DNA from: Lewinella sp041392765
GTDB taxonomy: Bacteria; Bacteroidota; Bacteroidia; Chitinophagales; Saprospiraceae
NCBI GenBank assembly: GCA_041392765.1
Contig: JAWKLL010000007.1
Coordinates: 1 to 64,000 of the forward strand
DNA: 64,000 bases
Reading direction: 5' to 3'
Made by a program: the position numbers and the translations under genes. Position 1 is the stretch's first letter. Each line of letters starts with the position of its first letter. This document shows, in pieces, positions 1-8,023 of the stretch. Under the pieces are notes generated by a model. That model was given only the letters and a program-made list of their open reading frames with translations, was not told the DNA's origin and searched no databases.

Positions 1-224
1 GCTACTTCGGAGTGGGTATAGGCGCGGTTGTTTTCAATGAGTACTACGGTGTCTAGCGCATCGGGTTGTAGGTCATATTGTGCTAATAGTGCTTTGCCGG
101 TGCGAGATTGAAGGCTGGCGAACTGAAAGTATCCATCGGGATCGCGGAGGAGGATGAATTGTACAAAACCATTGCAGAGGTTACAAACCCCATCGAAAAG
201 TAGTATGGCACCTGTTGGTTGCAT
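1..224 (-). CDS. DCC-family thiol-disulfide oxidoreductase-like protein (DUF393), partial
   Basis: The reverse strand encodes a protein starting at the ATG at 222-224 and running off the left edge, so only about the first 74 residues are present. Near the N-terminus is FDGVCNLCN, the D-x-x-C-x-x-C signature that names the DCC (YuxK/DUF393) family. These are small thioredoxin-fold-like proteins predicted to do thiol-disulfide chemistry; substrates are unknown. The next residues (FVQFILLRDPDGYFQFASLQ) match the usual family pattern after the motif. It is transcribed divergently from lysA. The family is clear; the biological role is not. Confidence 0.85.
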   Translation of the reverse strand, partial: MQPTGAILLFDGVCNLCNGFVQFILLRDPDGYFQFASLQSRTGKALLAQYDLQPDALDTVVLIENNRAYTHSEV

Positions 225-455
225 AACGGATAGTTACAGTTTGGAAATCGGCTTTTCGCGAACCTTTACTTGAATTAATACGGTTCAAAGCAGTAGTTTT
301 GCTGCGTACATACGCCTCCATGCGGGGTGCGTAGCTGGACCAGGGGGCGCAGCATGAGACACACGCCGTCCGGTACGGCGGCGGGTGGCTACGCGAAGCA
401 CCCGGCCTCGGCTTTGCCGAGGGGGCCCATCATAGACGAATCTATACACTACAAT
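225..455. other. Divergent intergenic region with a GC-rich hairpin block
   Basis: This is the gap between the DCC gene and lysA. From about 325 to 432 it is much more GC-rich than its surroundings and contains short inverted repeats, for example CCTCGGC-TTT-GCCGAGG near 404-420 and CCGTCCGGTACGG near 367-379. An open frame runs through it into lysA, but its amino-acid content (many R, G, P) is not LysA-like. I read it as a non-coding structured insertion. A loosely similar GC-rich block lies at 54570-54706. Confidence 0.5.
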
Positions 456-1688
456 ATGAACTTGATCGACAATCGTTACCTGCTGCCTTCGGGTGTGGAT
501 CCTTTGGAATTGGTGCAGACGTGGGGTTGCCCGCTGTACGTTTACGATAGTGCAGTGATAAAACGCCAGTACGACCGTATGGTAAACGCTTTTTCTGTGA
601 AACGGTTGCGAATCAACTATGCTTGTAAGGCGAATACAAACCTGAGCATCATGCGGCTGATGCAATCGTGGGGTAGTGGCGTGGATGCGGTGTCGGTGCA
701 GGAAGTAACGCTGGCACTGCGGGCGGGGTTTCAGCCACAAGATGTGATTTACACGCCCAATTGTGTGTCGATGGAAGAAATTGCGGAGGCAGTGGAGTTG
801 GGGGTACGCATCAATATTGACAATATCTCCATTTTGGAGCAATTTGGGCATGAGTTTCCGGCGATACCGGTGTGTATCCGTATCAATCCCCATATCATGG
901 CGGGTGGGAATACGAAAATTTCAGTGGGTCATATCGATTCCAAGTTTGGTATTTCCATTCATCAAGTGCCGCACGTGCACAAGGTGGTGCAGGCGCTGCG
1001 CATCAAGGTGGAGGGCATACACATGCACACGGGGTCGGATATTTTGAATGCAGCTTCATTTTTGCAAGCCACGGAGATATTGTTGAATGTGGCCAAGGAT
1101 TTCCCTGATTTGGATTATATCGATTTTGGCAGTGGTTTCAAGGTGCCCTACAAACCGGGTGGTGTGGCTACGGATATAGAAGACTTGGGGATGCAAGTGA
1201 GTGGGCGGTTCAATACTTTTTGTGAAGAATATGGGCGCGATTTGGCGCTGATGTTTGAGCCTGGTAAGTTTTTGGTGAGTGAGGCGGGCTATTTCTTGAC
1301 GCGGTGTAATGTCGTAAAAACCACGCCTGCCACTACTTTCGTTGGGGTAGATTCGGGGTTGAACCACTTGGTTCGCCCTATGATGTATGATGCTTACCAC
1401 CATATTACCAACCTCAGTAATCCCGAGGGGAAACAGCGCATTTATTCGGTGGTAGGGTATATTTGTGAAACGGACACCTTTGGATCGGACCGGCAGTTGT
1501 CGGAAGTGCGGGAAGGGGATGTTATCTGTTTGCACAACGCCGGGGCTTATTGCTACTCTATGGCATCGAATTACAATAGCCGCTATCGTCCGGCAGAGGT
1601 GTTGGTACACAAGGGGCAGGCACACTTGGTGCGCAAGCGCGAAACGATGGAGGATATACTCCGCAGTCAAGTGGATGTTTTTGGTTAA
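456..1688 (+). CDS. lysA: Diaminopimelate decarboxylase
   Basis: LysA removes CO2 from meso-diaminopimelate to give L-lysine, using pyridoxal phosphate, in the cytoplasm. The 410-residue protein has the fold-III PLP decarboxylase layout: YACKANTN with the PLP lysine at about residue 58, the HTGSDI segment, EPGKFLVSEAG, and the C-terminal barrel motifs ETDTFGSDRQL and GAYCYSMASNYN. I start at the ATG at 456 (MNLIDNRYLLP) because it gives the family-typical length; the frame upstream to 327 crosses a GC-rich hairpin block and is not LysA-like. The stop overlaps a short repeat end (TAAGGGACGG), and cinA converges 19 bases further on. With MurE it supports a diaminopimelate cell wall. Confidence 0.95.
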   Translation: MNLIDNRYLLPSGVDPLELVQTWGCPLYVYDSAVIKRQYDRMVNAFSVKRLRINYACKANTNLSIMRLMQSWGSGVDAVSVQEVTLALRAGFQPQDVIYTPNCVSMEEIAEAVELGVRINIDNISILEQFGHEFPAIPVCIRINPHIMAGGNTKISVGHIDSKFGISIHQVPHVHKVVQALRIKVEGIHMHTGSDILNAASFLQATEILLNVAKDFPDLDYIDFGSGFKVPYKPGGVATDIEDLGMQVSGRFNTFCEEYGRDLALMFEPGKFLVSEAGYFLTRCNVVKTTPATTFVGVDSGLNHLVRPMMYDAYHHITNLSNPEGKQRIYSVVGYICETDTFGSDRQLSEVREGDVICLHNAGAYCYSMASNYNSRYRPAEVLVHKGQAHLVRKRETMEDILRSQVDVFG

Positions 1689-1702
1689 GGGACGGAAAAA
1701 AT
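1686..1702 (+). repeat. Solo end of repeat family B at the lysA stop codon
   Basis: The sequence TAAGGGACGGAAAAAAT begins with the lysA stop codon itself. It matches one end of the family-B hairpin repeats seen whole at 3890-4015, 18152-18289 and 60547-60675. The rest of the element is absent here. Confidence 0.6.
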
Positions 1703-1707
1703 CAAGG

Positions 1708-2959
1708 TTACGCCCCGGCTTCCTGCCCCCATTTCCAGAGTAAGGCTAAGGCGCGGGCGGTGGCAAATTCTATATTTTTTTCCCTGTTTTTGGTGCCTTT
1801 GACGAGTTGTGTGATGGTGCGTTGCCCGTTGCCTACTGCCAACCAAATGGTGCCTACGGGTTTATCCTCTGTACCGCCCGTGGGGCCGGCAATGCCGCTG
1901 GTAGCAACGGCTACATCGACACCGAGGATGCGCACGGCACCTGCTACCATTTCGCGCACGGTGGCTTCGCTTACAGCCCCGTGGGTGCGAAGGGTTTCAG
2001 GAGAGACACCGAGGAGTTGTTCTTTGATGCGGTTGTCGTAGGCAATAATGCTGCCGTGAAACCAGCCAGACGACCCCGGCACCGAGGTGATGCGGTGTGC
2101 TAAGTATCCTCCTGTGCAGCTCTCGGCGGTGGCTACTACCCAACCACGAGCTTGGAGCATCTTACCTACTTCGATTTCTAAGGTACTGTCGCCCTCACCA
2201 TATATAAAAGGTGCTACCCGTTCGCGGATGGCATCGCCAAAATAGGTGATTTCCTTTTCTAATTGTGCACGGTCGTGACTACGCCCCGAAAGGCGCAAAC
2301 GCACATGCCCTAAGCTGGGGAGGTAGGCTAGTTTTAGATGGGGAGGTAGGCTGTCTTCGATGTCCTCGATTTGTACCGCTAAACGGGATTCCCCTTCTCC
2401 TGCGGTGAGCAAGGTGCGGTGCAGGATGGTGGGTAATTGGAATTTTTTTTCCAATCGGGGTATTACTTCTTCCGTCATCAGGTACTCCATTTCGTAAGGC
2501 ACCCCTGGCATGGAGATAACGATTTTGCCCGCTTCCTCCATCCACATACCTGGTGCTGTACCCATTTTATTGGTAAGTAGCAGGGCATTGGCAGGCATAA
2601 AGCACTGCTCGCGGTGCGCTTCTGTGGTGCTGCGGCCTATGTGGTTGAAGAAACGCTCCAGGCGATGCCAAGTATCTTCGCTGAAGGTCATACCTGTTCC
2701 GAAGTATTCGCACAATGCTTTTTTGGTTACATCATCGCGGGTAGGGCCTAGGCCACCCGTCACCAGTACCACATCACTATCGGCTAATAACTGGCGCAGG
2801 GCGGTAGTGATTTCCGTTAAGGAATCGCCTACGCTGACTTTGCGGAAAATTTCCATGCCATGCAGGCTGAGTGCCTTGCCCATGAATGCCGAGTTGGTGT
2901 CAATCCTGTCCGATGAGGAGTTCATCGCCTATGGCTAAAGTCGCTATTTTAAGCATCAT
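1708..2959 (-). CDS. cinA: CinA-like protein / nicotinamide-nucleotide amidase (frameshift near the N-terminus)
   Basis: CinA-family proteins pair an N-terminal molybdopterin-binding-like (COG1058) domain with a C-terminal PncC amidase domain that deamidates nicotinamide mononucleotide, salvaging pyridine nucleotide. The N-terminal half shows VTGGLGPTRDDVTKKAL; the C-terminal half shows ATAESCTGGYLAHRIT with the likely catalytic serine, and SGIAGPTGGTEDKPVGTIW. The true N-terminus is MMLKIATLAIGDELLIGQ, read from the ATGs at 2957-2959 or 2954-2956. It joins IDTNSAF only if one G of the GG at 2905-2906 is removed. The start overlaps the birA stop (ATGATGCTTAA), so the two genes are translationally coupled. 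The frameshift is probably a sequencing error. Confidence 0.88.
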
Positions 2960-3725
2960 ATCCGGGTTGGAAAGAAATGGTTTTAAAATTGAAGTAAGAC
3001 ACCGTATTATCGGTGTGTTGCACGGCTAATTGGCCATTAGGCCGCACACCAACGATCATACCGTGGAAGGTTTCCCCGCTTGGTAGGCGTTGGTAATCGT
3101 GCCATTCTTGATACTGGTACAAGCGTTGCAACCACTCGCGCGCCACTTGTCGGGTATCGGCTTTGAGTTGCAGGTAGCGTTGTTCCAACGTTAGGAGCAA
3201 TTGGTTTGTGACAGCCTCAATGGAGTGGTCGGTGCTGGTTAGTTGCCGCAGGGAAATGGCCTTATTCGTTAGGTCATCGGGAAAATCATCTTCGTTGACA
3301 TTCAACCCTATGCTGGCTACGCTCCATTCCAATTGCGAACCTCGTAGGTGGTTATGGATTAATATACCCGCGATTTTGCGATTGTTCACATACACGTCGT
3401 TGGGCCATTTTACCCATGCCTGTTTTCCGGAAAGGGTAGTAACTACATCAGCAACCGCTAAAGAAACTGCTTGCGACAGGGCAAATGCGTGCTGTGCTTC
3501 CACCCAACGAGGATACAACACGACACTGAGCAACAGGTTCATGCCAGGGCTGGCCCACCAATACCTGCCTGCCTGCCCCCTCCCGGCTGTTTGGTAGCCA
3601 GCTTGCACCACCATGCCTTCAGAAAGGGGGTGAAGCGCCTGTTTTTCCAACAGGTGTAGGTGGGAAGAGTCCAGCACTTCTTCATAGTGCAGCGGGTGTC
3701 CGATAAACAAGGTGGCAAGACGCAA
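2949..3725 (-). CDS. birA: Biotin-[acetyl-CoA-carboxylase] ligase
   Basis: This enzyme activates biotin as biotinyl-AMP and attaches it to the acceptor lysine of biotin carboxyl carrier proteins. Diagnostic motifs are YQTAGRGQAGRYWWA (biotin/ATP loop), PGMNLLLSVVL, and VKWPNDVYVNNRKIAGIL, which holds the catalytic lysine. There is no N-terminal HTH domain, so this is the short non-repressor type. The start is uncertain: no in-frame ATG exists upstream of the TTG at 3723-3725 before a stop, although the upstream frame (EPQNIPT before the TTG) looks coding. It forms an operon with cinA, whose start overlaps this stop. Confidence 0.9.
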   Translation of the reverse strand: MRLATLFIGHPLHYEEVLDSSHLHLLEKQALHPLSEGMVVQAGYQTAGRGQAGRYWWASPGMNLLLSVVLYPRWVEAQHAFALSQAVSLAVADVVTTLSGKQAWVKWPNDVYVNNRKIAGILIHNHLRGSQLEWSVASIGLNVNEDDFPDDLTNKAISLRQLTSTDHSIEAVTNQLLLTLEQRYLQLKADTRQVAREWLQRLYQYQEWHDYQRLPSGETFHGMIVGVRPNGQLAVQHTDNTVSYFNFKTISFQPGYDA

Positions 3726-3836
3726 AGTGGGGATATTTTGAGGCTCAAAGATGCACTTTTCGGCATCATTGCGGAAACTTTATATCAACTCGCGCCGTTT
3801 TTTGTACGAAAACAGTTATTTCGCTGTAAAAATGCC

Positions 3837-3844
3837 TAAATTTG
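3837..3844 (+). promoter_or_regulatory. Candidate Bacteroidota -7 promoter box for rsfS
   Basis: TAAATTTG matches the TAnnTTTG -7 element of Bacteroidota primary sigma factors. No good TTTG lies at the expected distance upstream. If used, the transcript would carry the repeat B1 hairpin in its leader before rsfS. Confidence 0.4.
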
Positions 3845-3889
3845 TAGCGTGTTACGACAGATGCCTCGTGAGGCGAAATCGTCTCATGT

Positions 3890-4015
3890 TTAGTAATTTG
3901 ACGAATAACTGGATCCCATTTTTCAGCTTGTCTTTATACACACGCTTGTGCAAGTATTCCTACGCTTAGTGCATAAAAAGCCAAAAATGGATCACTTATT
4001 TTTTTCCGTCCCTTA
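3890..4015 (+). repeat. Hairpin repeat family B, copy B1
   Basis: About 126 bp running from TTAGTAATTTGACG to CCGTCCCTTA. The ends are imperfect inverted repeats of each other, and inside is a long imperfect palindrome (GATCCCATTTTT on the left, AAAAATGGATC on the right) around a conserved centre containing GTGCAAGTATTCCTACGCTT. Nearly the same sequence occurs at 18152-18289 and, inverted, at 60547-60675. It lies between a candidate promoter and rsfS, so it would be transcribed as a leader hairpin. It contains no coding frame. Confidence 0.85.
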
Positions 4016-4035
4016 TAAGTTTAAACCGATAGAAT

Positions 4036-4422
4036 TTGAGTCAAGCCATTGGATTATCATCTCCTGTTTGGACACAGGAATCCCTGAATGAAGTAGTGAT
4101 TGATGCCATTCAGGATATCAAGGGTAAACACATCGTGAAACTGGACTTGCGCCACATTGAAGATGCTCCCACTGATTACTTCATCATCTGTGAAGGCGAT
4201 TCCAATACCCAGGTCAGGGCTATTTCCGAAAACATCCACAAACGATTGAGGAATGAGTTGGATGCTTTCCCCAACCACATTGAGGGAACGGGTGCGGCTA
4301 CTTGGGTATGTTTAGACTATTTCAACACGGTAGTACACGTTTTTTACCGTGAGATGCGGTCATTTTACGAGTTAGAAGACTTGTGGGGGGACGCCAAATT
4401 TACGGAATACGAAACACTTTGA
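4036..4422 (+). CDS. rsfS: Ribosome silencing factor RsfS (DUF143/Iojap)
   Basis: RsfS binds ribosomal protein L14 and blocks joining of the 30S and 50S subunits, shutting down translation in starvation. The 128-residue product shows the family pattern: DIKGKHIVKLDLRHIEDAPTDYFIICEG, then QVRAISENI, and a C-terminal WVCLDYFNTVVHVFYREMRSFYELEDLWGDA, whose W-x-x-x-D-x-x-x-x-x-V-H-x-F core is typical. The likely start is the TTG at 4036-4038, since a TAG stop lies two codons upstream and no ATG precedes the conserved region. ftsH follows after 158 bases, a common arrangement in Bacteroidota. Confidence 0.93.
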   Translation: MSQAIGLSSPVWTQESLNEVVIDAIQDIKGKHIVKLDLRHIEDAPTDYFIICEGDSNTQVRAISENIHKRLRNELDAFPNHIEGTGAATWVCLDYFNTVVHVFYREMRSFYELEDLWGDAKFTEYETL

Positions 4423-4580
4423 TAGGTAGAATCGGGCTTTTTGTCGAAACTGCTTAACGATTTGTCTGTTCATGCGTTAATAACACAAACCGGCTACTAC
4501 ATATCCTTGGCCAATAGGATACAAGGAGGCAGCCGTACTATTTTTTAGGAAAAAGCTATCGCAAAAATACGTTGCCAGTA

Positions 4581-6581
4581 ATGGAGAATGAAAACAAAGA
4601 AAATCCTTCCGAAGGTGGACCAAAGTTCAGCTCGTATTGGATATACGCGATCATAGCGTTGTTCTTACTAGGGCTTAACTTCTACACTATGTCTGAAGGT
4701 AGCCGTGAACCTATCACTTTCGACCGATTGGAGGAGATGATTGCCGATCAGGCTGTTGAGCGGATTGTCGTGATGAGTAATGTTCGGCAAGCGCATATTT
4801 ACATCAAAGAAGGCAAACTCGGAGAGGATCAGTATAAAGATGCTTCCCAAGGCAGCTTCAGTAAAGGCCGTTATCATTACCGTATGGAAATTGGTTCTAT
4901 TGACCAGTTCAGTGCGGAACTCAAGGACATTCAGGAATCGCAGGAAATAGCTCGGGAATCGTGGATACGGCCGGAGTTTGATACCAGCCCTGACATTATC
5001 GGTAACCTTATTTCGTGGTTGTTGCCCGTAGTGGTGTTGGTAGCCATCTGGATATTTATCATGCGTCGCGTAGGCGGTGGTGCTGCTGGGCCGGGGTCTC
5101 AAATTTTCAATATTGGCAAGTCTAGGGCTACATTGTTTGACCAAAACAGCAAAGTAAATATCACCTTTGCGGATGTGGCTGGCTTGGATGAGGCCAAGGA
5201 AGAGGTTATGGAAATTGTGGATTTTCTGAAAAATCCTAAGAAATATACCTCTTTAGGGGGTAAGATTCCTAAAGGCGTACTGCTGGTAGGCCCTCCAGGA
5301 ACGGGTAAGACCTTGTTAGCAAAAGCAGTAGCCGGCGAGGCGGGCGTACCTTTCTTTTCTATTTCTGGTTCTGATTTCGTGGAGATGTTTGTAGGGGTGG
5401 GCGCATCTCGCGTACGTGATTTGTTCAAGCAAGCGCGGGAAAAAGCACCTTGTATCGTCTTCATCGATGAAATTGATGCCATTGGCCGCGCTCGCGGACG
5501 GGGCGGTATCCAAGGCGGGAATGACGAGCGGGAGAACACCCTCAATCAGTTGTTGGTGGAAATGGATGGTTTCAGTACCGACAAAGGCGTGATCCTGATG
5601 GCCGCAACCAACCGCCCGGATGTGTTGGACTCTGCGTTGATGCGCCCCGGGCGTTTCGACCGCCAGATTGGTATAGACCGCCCAGATATTAAGGGGCGGG
5701 AGGCTATCTTCAAAGTGCACCTTAAGTCCATCAAAATTTCTCCTGATGTAGAGGCAGCGGTATTGGCAGAGATGACCCCCGGTTTTGCAGGTGCTGAGAT
5801 TGCCAATGTTTGTAATGAAGCGGCCCTTATTGCAGCGAGACGCGAGAAGCAAGCCGTGGAGTTGGACGACTTCAACTATGCTTTGGATAAGGTAATTGGT
5901 GGTTTGGAAAAGAAAAACAAGCTCATTCCACCCGAGGAGAAAAAAATCATTGCGTATCACGAAGCAGGCCACGCCTTGTGCGGTTGGTACTTGGAACACG
6001 CCATGCCATTGGTAAAAGTGACCATCGTGCCACGCGGGGTGGCAGCATTGGGGTATGCCCAGTATTTGCCTAAAGAGCACTACATCACCCGTACCGAGCA
6101 GTTGCTGGATCAAATGTGTATGACGTTTGGGGGCCGTGCTGCCGAAAACGTGGTGTTTGGCAAAATCAGCACGGGCGCACAGAATGACTTGGATCGCGTT
6201 ACGAAGATGGCTTACGATATGATTACCATCTATGGTATGAATGATAAGGTGGGTCAAGTGAGTTTCTATGGCATGTCGCGGGATACTTATCAGCGCCCTT
6301 ACAGTGACGACACTGCTACCTTAATCGATGATGAAGTGCGTACTTTGTTGGAGGAGCAATACCAGCGAGCGCAGGGTTTGTTGGTAACGCACCGTGAGAA
6401 ATTGGAACTGTTAGCACATGAACTATTAGACAAAGAAGTGCTGCACAAAAGTGATTTAGAAAAACTAATTGGCCCTCGTCCCGTCACTACGGATCAACTG
6501 GCTTCCCCTGAAGCCTGGTCGGGAGTGGGTGATAATACAACAGGAACGGAACTGGTGGCCCCACAGCCGGAGTCGGTTTGA
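4581..6581 (+). CDS. ftsH: ATP-dependent zinc metalloprotease FtsH
   Basis: FtsH is the membrane-bound AAA+ protease that extracts and degrades damaged membrane proteins and some soluble regulators. The roughly 666-residue protein has one transmembrane helix near the N-terminus (SYWIYAIIALFLLGLNFYTM), an extracytoplasmic segment, a second helix at about residues 139-160, and the AAA module: Walker A GPPGTGKT near residue 237, Walker B CIVFIDEIDAIG, and the second region of homology ending in MRPGRFDRQ. The zinc site HEAGH is near residue 460. I prefer the ATG at 4581 (MENENKENP) to the TTG nine bases upstream. A terminator-like hairpin follows the stop. Confidence 0.96.
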   Translation: MENENKENPSEGGPKFSSYWIYAIIALFLLGLNFYTMSEGSREPITFDRLEEMIADQAVERIVVMSNVRQAHIYIKEGKLGEDQYKDASQGSFSKGRYHYRMEIGSIDQFSAELKDIQESQEIARESWIRPEFDTSPDIIGNLISWLLPVVVLVAIWIFIMRRVGGGAAGPGSQIFNIGKSRATLFDQNSKVNITFADVAGLDEAKEEVMEIVDFLKNPKKYTSLGGKIPKGVLLVGPPGTGKTLLAKAVAGEAGVPFFSISGSDFVEMFVGVGASRVRDLFKQAREKAPCIVFIDEIDAIGRARGRGGIQGGNDERENTLNQLLVEMDGFSTDKGVILMAATNRPDVLDSALMRPGRFDRQIGIDRPDIKGREAIFKVHLKSIKISPDVEAAVLAEMTPGFAGAEIANVCNEAALIAARREKQAVELDDFNYALDKVIGGLEKKNKLIPPEEKKIIAYHEAGHALCGWYLEHAMPLVKVTIVPRGVAALGYAQYLPKEHYITRTEQLLDQMCMTFGGRAAENVVFGKISTGAQNDLDRVTKMAYDMITIYGMNDKVGQVSFYGMSRDTYQRPYSDDTATLIDDEVRTLLEEQYQRAQGLLVTHREKLELLAHELLDKEVLHKSDLEKLIGPRPVTTDQLASPEAWSGVGDNTTGTELVAPQPESV

Positions 6582-6604
6582 TGGGTACTACCTCAGGTTT
6601 CTTT

Positions 6605-6645
6605 TTTGTGCTTACGCTCTTGATGGGGGTAAGCACAAATTTTAT
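6605..6645 (+). terminator. Rho-independent terminator after ftsH
   Basis: TTTGTGCTTAC at 6605-6615 pairs with GTAAGCACAAA at 6629-6639, an 11-bp perfect stem, followed by a short T-rich tract. It lies 24 bases after the ftsH stop and marks the left border of the AT-rich restriction-modification island. Confidence 0.75.
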
Positions 6646-6650
6646 TATAA

Positions 6651-6663
6651 GAGTATGTCTAAA
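6651..6663 (-). repeat. Dispersed 13-bp motif TTTAGACATACTC, copy 1
   Basis: On the minus strand this reads TTTAGACATACTC followed by TTATAA. The same 12-13 bases recur at 46691-46703 and 60707-60718, always between genes. Function unknown. Confidence 0.5.
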
Positions 6664-6871
6664 ATTACCTCAATTGGCTGCCCCGATAGCGTGCGCTGGC
6701 TATACGCAGGCGGGGATTTTTACCACTGAACTTATAACGAAGAACTGAACTTCAAATTTACGAAAAACTGTCATACGAAGCACGAAACCTCTACTTGCAT
6801 ATAGGTGATGTTACTACACGTACTTCTTTTTGGTCGAAGTCCAATATTTTATTAAAAATAAAAGAATTAAT

Positions 6872-6902
6872 TTTGTTGAGTTAAATATTGTCTTTAAATT
6901 TG
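6872..6902 (+). promoter_or_regulatory. Bacteroidota-type promoter of the methyltransferase gene
   Basis: TTTG at 6872-6875 is separated by exactly 19 bases from TAAATTTG at 6895-6902, a full match to the Bacteroidota consensus TTTG-N19-TAnnTTTG. The methyltransferase ATG lies 21 bases after the -7 box. Confidence 0.75.
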
Positions 6903-6923
6903 CATACTATAATTAGCGATTAA

Positions 6924-8023
6924 ATGATTCATAAAACATCACGAAAACAGCTTTATAATTCAATTCTAGAGAATTTTTCAAACGAAGATGTTTTCTCTGT
7001 TGATAGGTCTTTTGTTGTCAAAGGTGATTCATTAGAAAAGATTCGTTTGATTCCTGATGCTTCAATTTCTCTGATTTTAACAGACCCACCTTATCACAGT
7101 ACAAAAAAAGATAATATTGCTAATGACAAATCTTTTAAAACTGATGAAGATTTTATTGAATGGATGAAGCAATATTTTATTGAATGGAAAAGGCTTCTAA
7201 AGCCCAACGGTTCAATTTTTATGTACTGTTCTTCTGCTATGGCTGCAAAATTAGAAGTCTGTATGTATTCATATTTTAATGTCCTTTCACATATTGTTTG
7301 GACAAAACCAAATGACCCTGGATTTGATGGATGGAAAGGTAAAATGAAAAAAGAAGCATTAAGACAATGGTATCCACATTCAGAAAGAATTTTGTTTGCT
7401 GAACCTGCAACTGATGGGAATTTAAAAAGGTCTTGGTTTGGTAATTTTTTACGTAAAAAAGAACAATTGCTGGAATTTCAGGTCATAAATTAACAGAATT
7501 AGTAGGAGCATACGGCAAAGTTAATCACGGTGGAGCTGTGTCAAATTGGGAAACTGGGCGTAATATTCCAAGCAGAGAACAATATGAAAAGATTTGTAAT
7601 GCACTTTTAATGTCAGATAAAATTGACTCAATGCCTGATTACGAAGATGTGGTAAGAAAATTTGAGGTAAATGCTGATATTCAATTTACTGATGTTTGGG
7701 ATTTTAATTCAGTTCGCCCCTACAACGGAAAGCATCCAGCTGAAAAACCACTTGAAATGTTAGAGCATTGTATAAATGCTACAACATTTGAGGATGATAT
7801 TATTTTGGATTGTTTTGGAGGGTCTGGAAGTACTTCAATTGCAGCATTAAACCTTAATCGCTATTCAATTTCTATCGAATTAGAAGATGAATGGTTTAAT
7901 ACTATAGTGAATAGATTAGAGAATTACACAACTGTTCCAAAAACAGTAAATGGAACTAAAAATGTTTTGATGAAAGCGACAAGACATAAATTAATTAAGG
8001 AGCAAAGTAGTTTGTTTGATTAA
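6924..8023 (+). CDS. Type II DNA methyltransferase, beta class, with HTH-like insert (one frameshift)
   Basis: A site-specific amino-methyltransferase, probably N6-adenine. The catalytic motif TDPPYHS (motif IV) lies near residue 53 and the SAM-binding motif DCFGGSGST (motif I) near the C-terminus; this IV-before-I order defines the beta class. Between them, in the target-recognition position, is a helix-turn-helix-like stretch ending GAVSNWETGRNIPSREQYEKI. The reading frame breaks at the A run 7455-7460: adding one A gives RKKRTIAGISGHKLTEL and joins the halves into about 366 residues. The gene is AT-rich compared with its neighbours. Its 3' end overlaps the converging nuclease gene by 4 bases. 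Target sequence cannot be told from sequence. Confidence 0.88.

Noticed and set aside
327..455. N-terminal extension of lysA by 43 codons
   Set aside because: It crosses a GC-rich hairpin block, is not LysA-like, and the ATG at 456 gives the family length.
5316..6257. 313-codon open frame on the minus strand inside ftsH
   Set aside because: It is antisense to a fully conserved ftsH and its composition (many H, Q, R) is that of a shadow frame.
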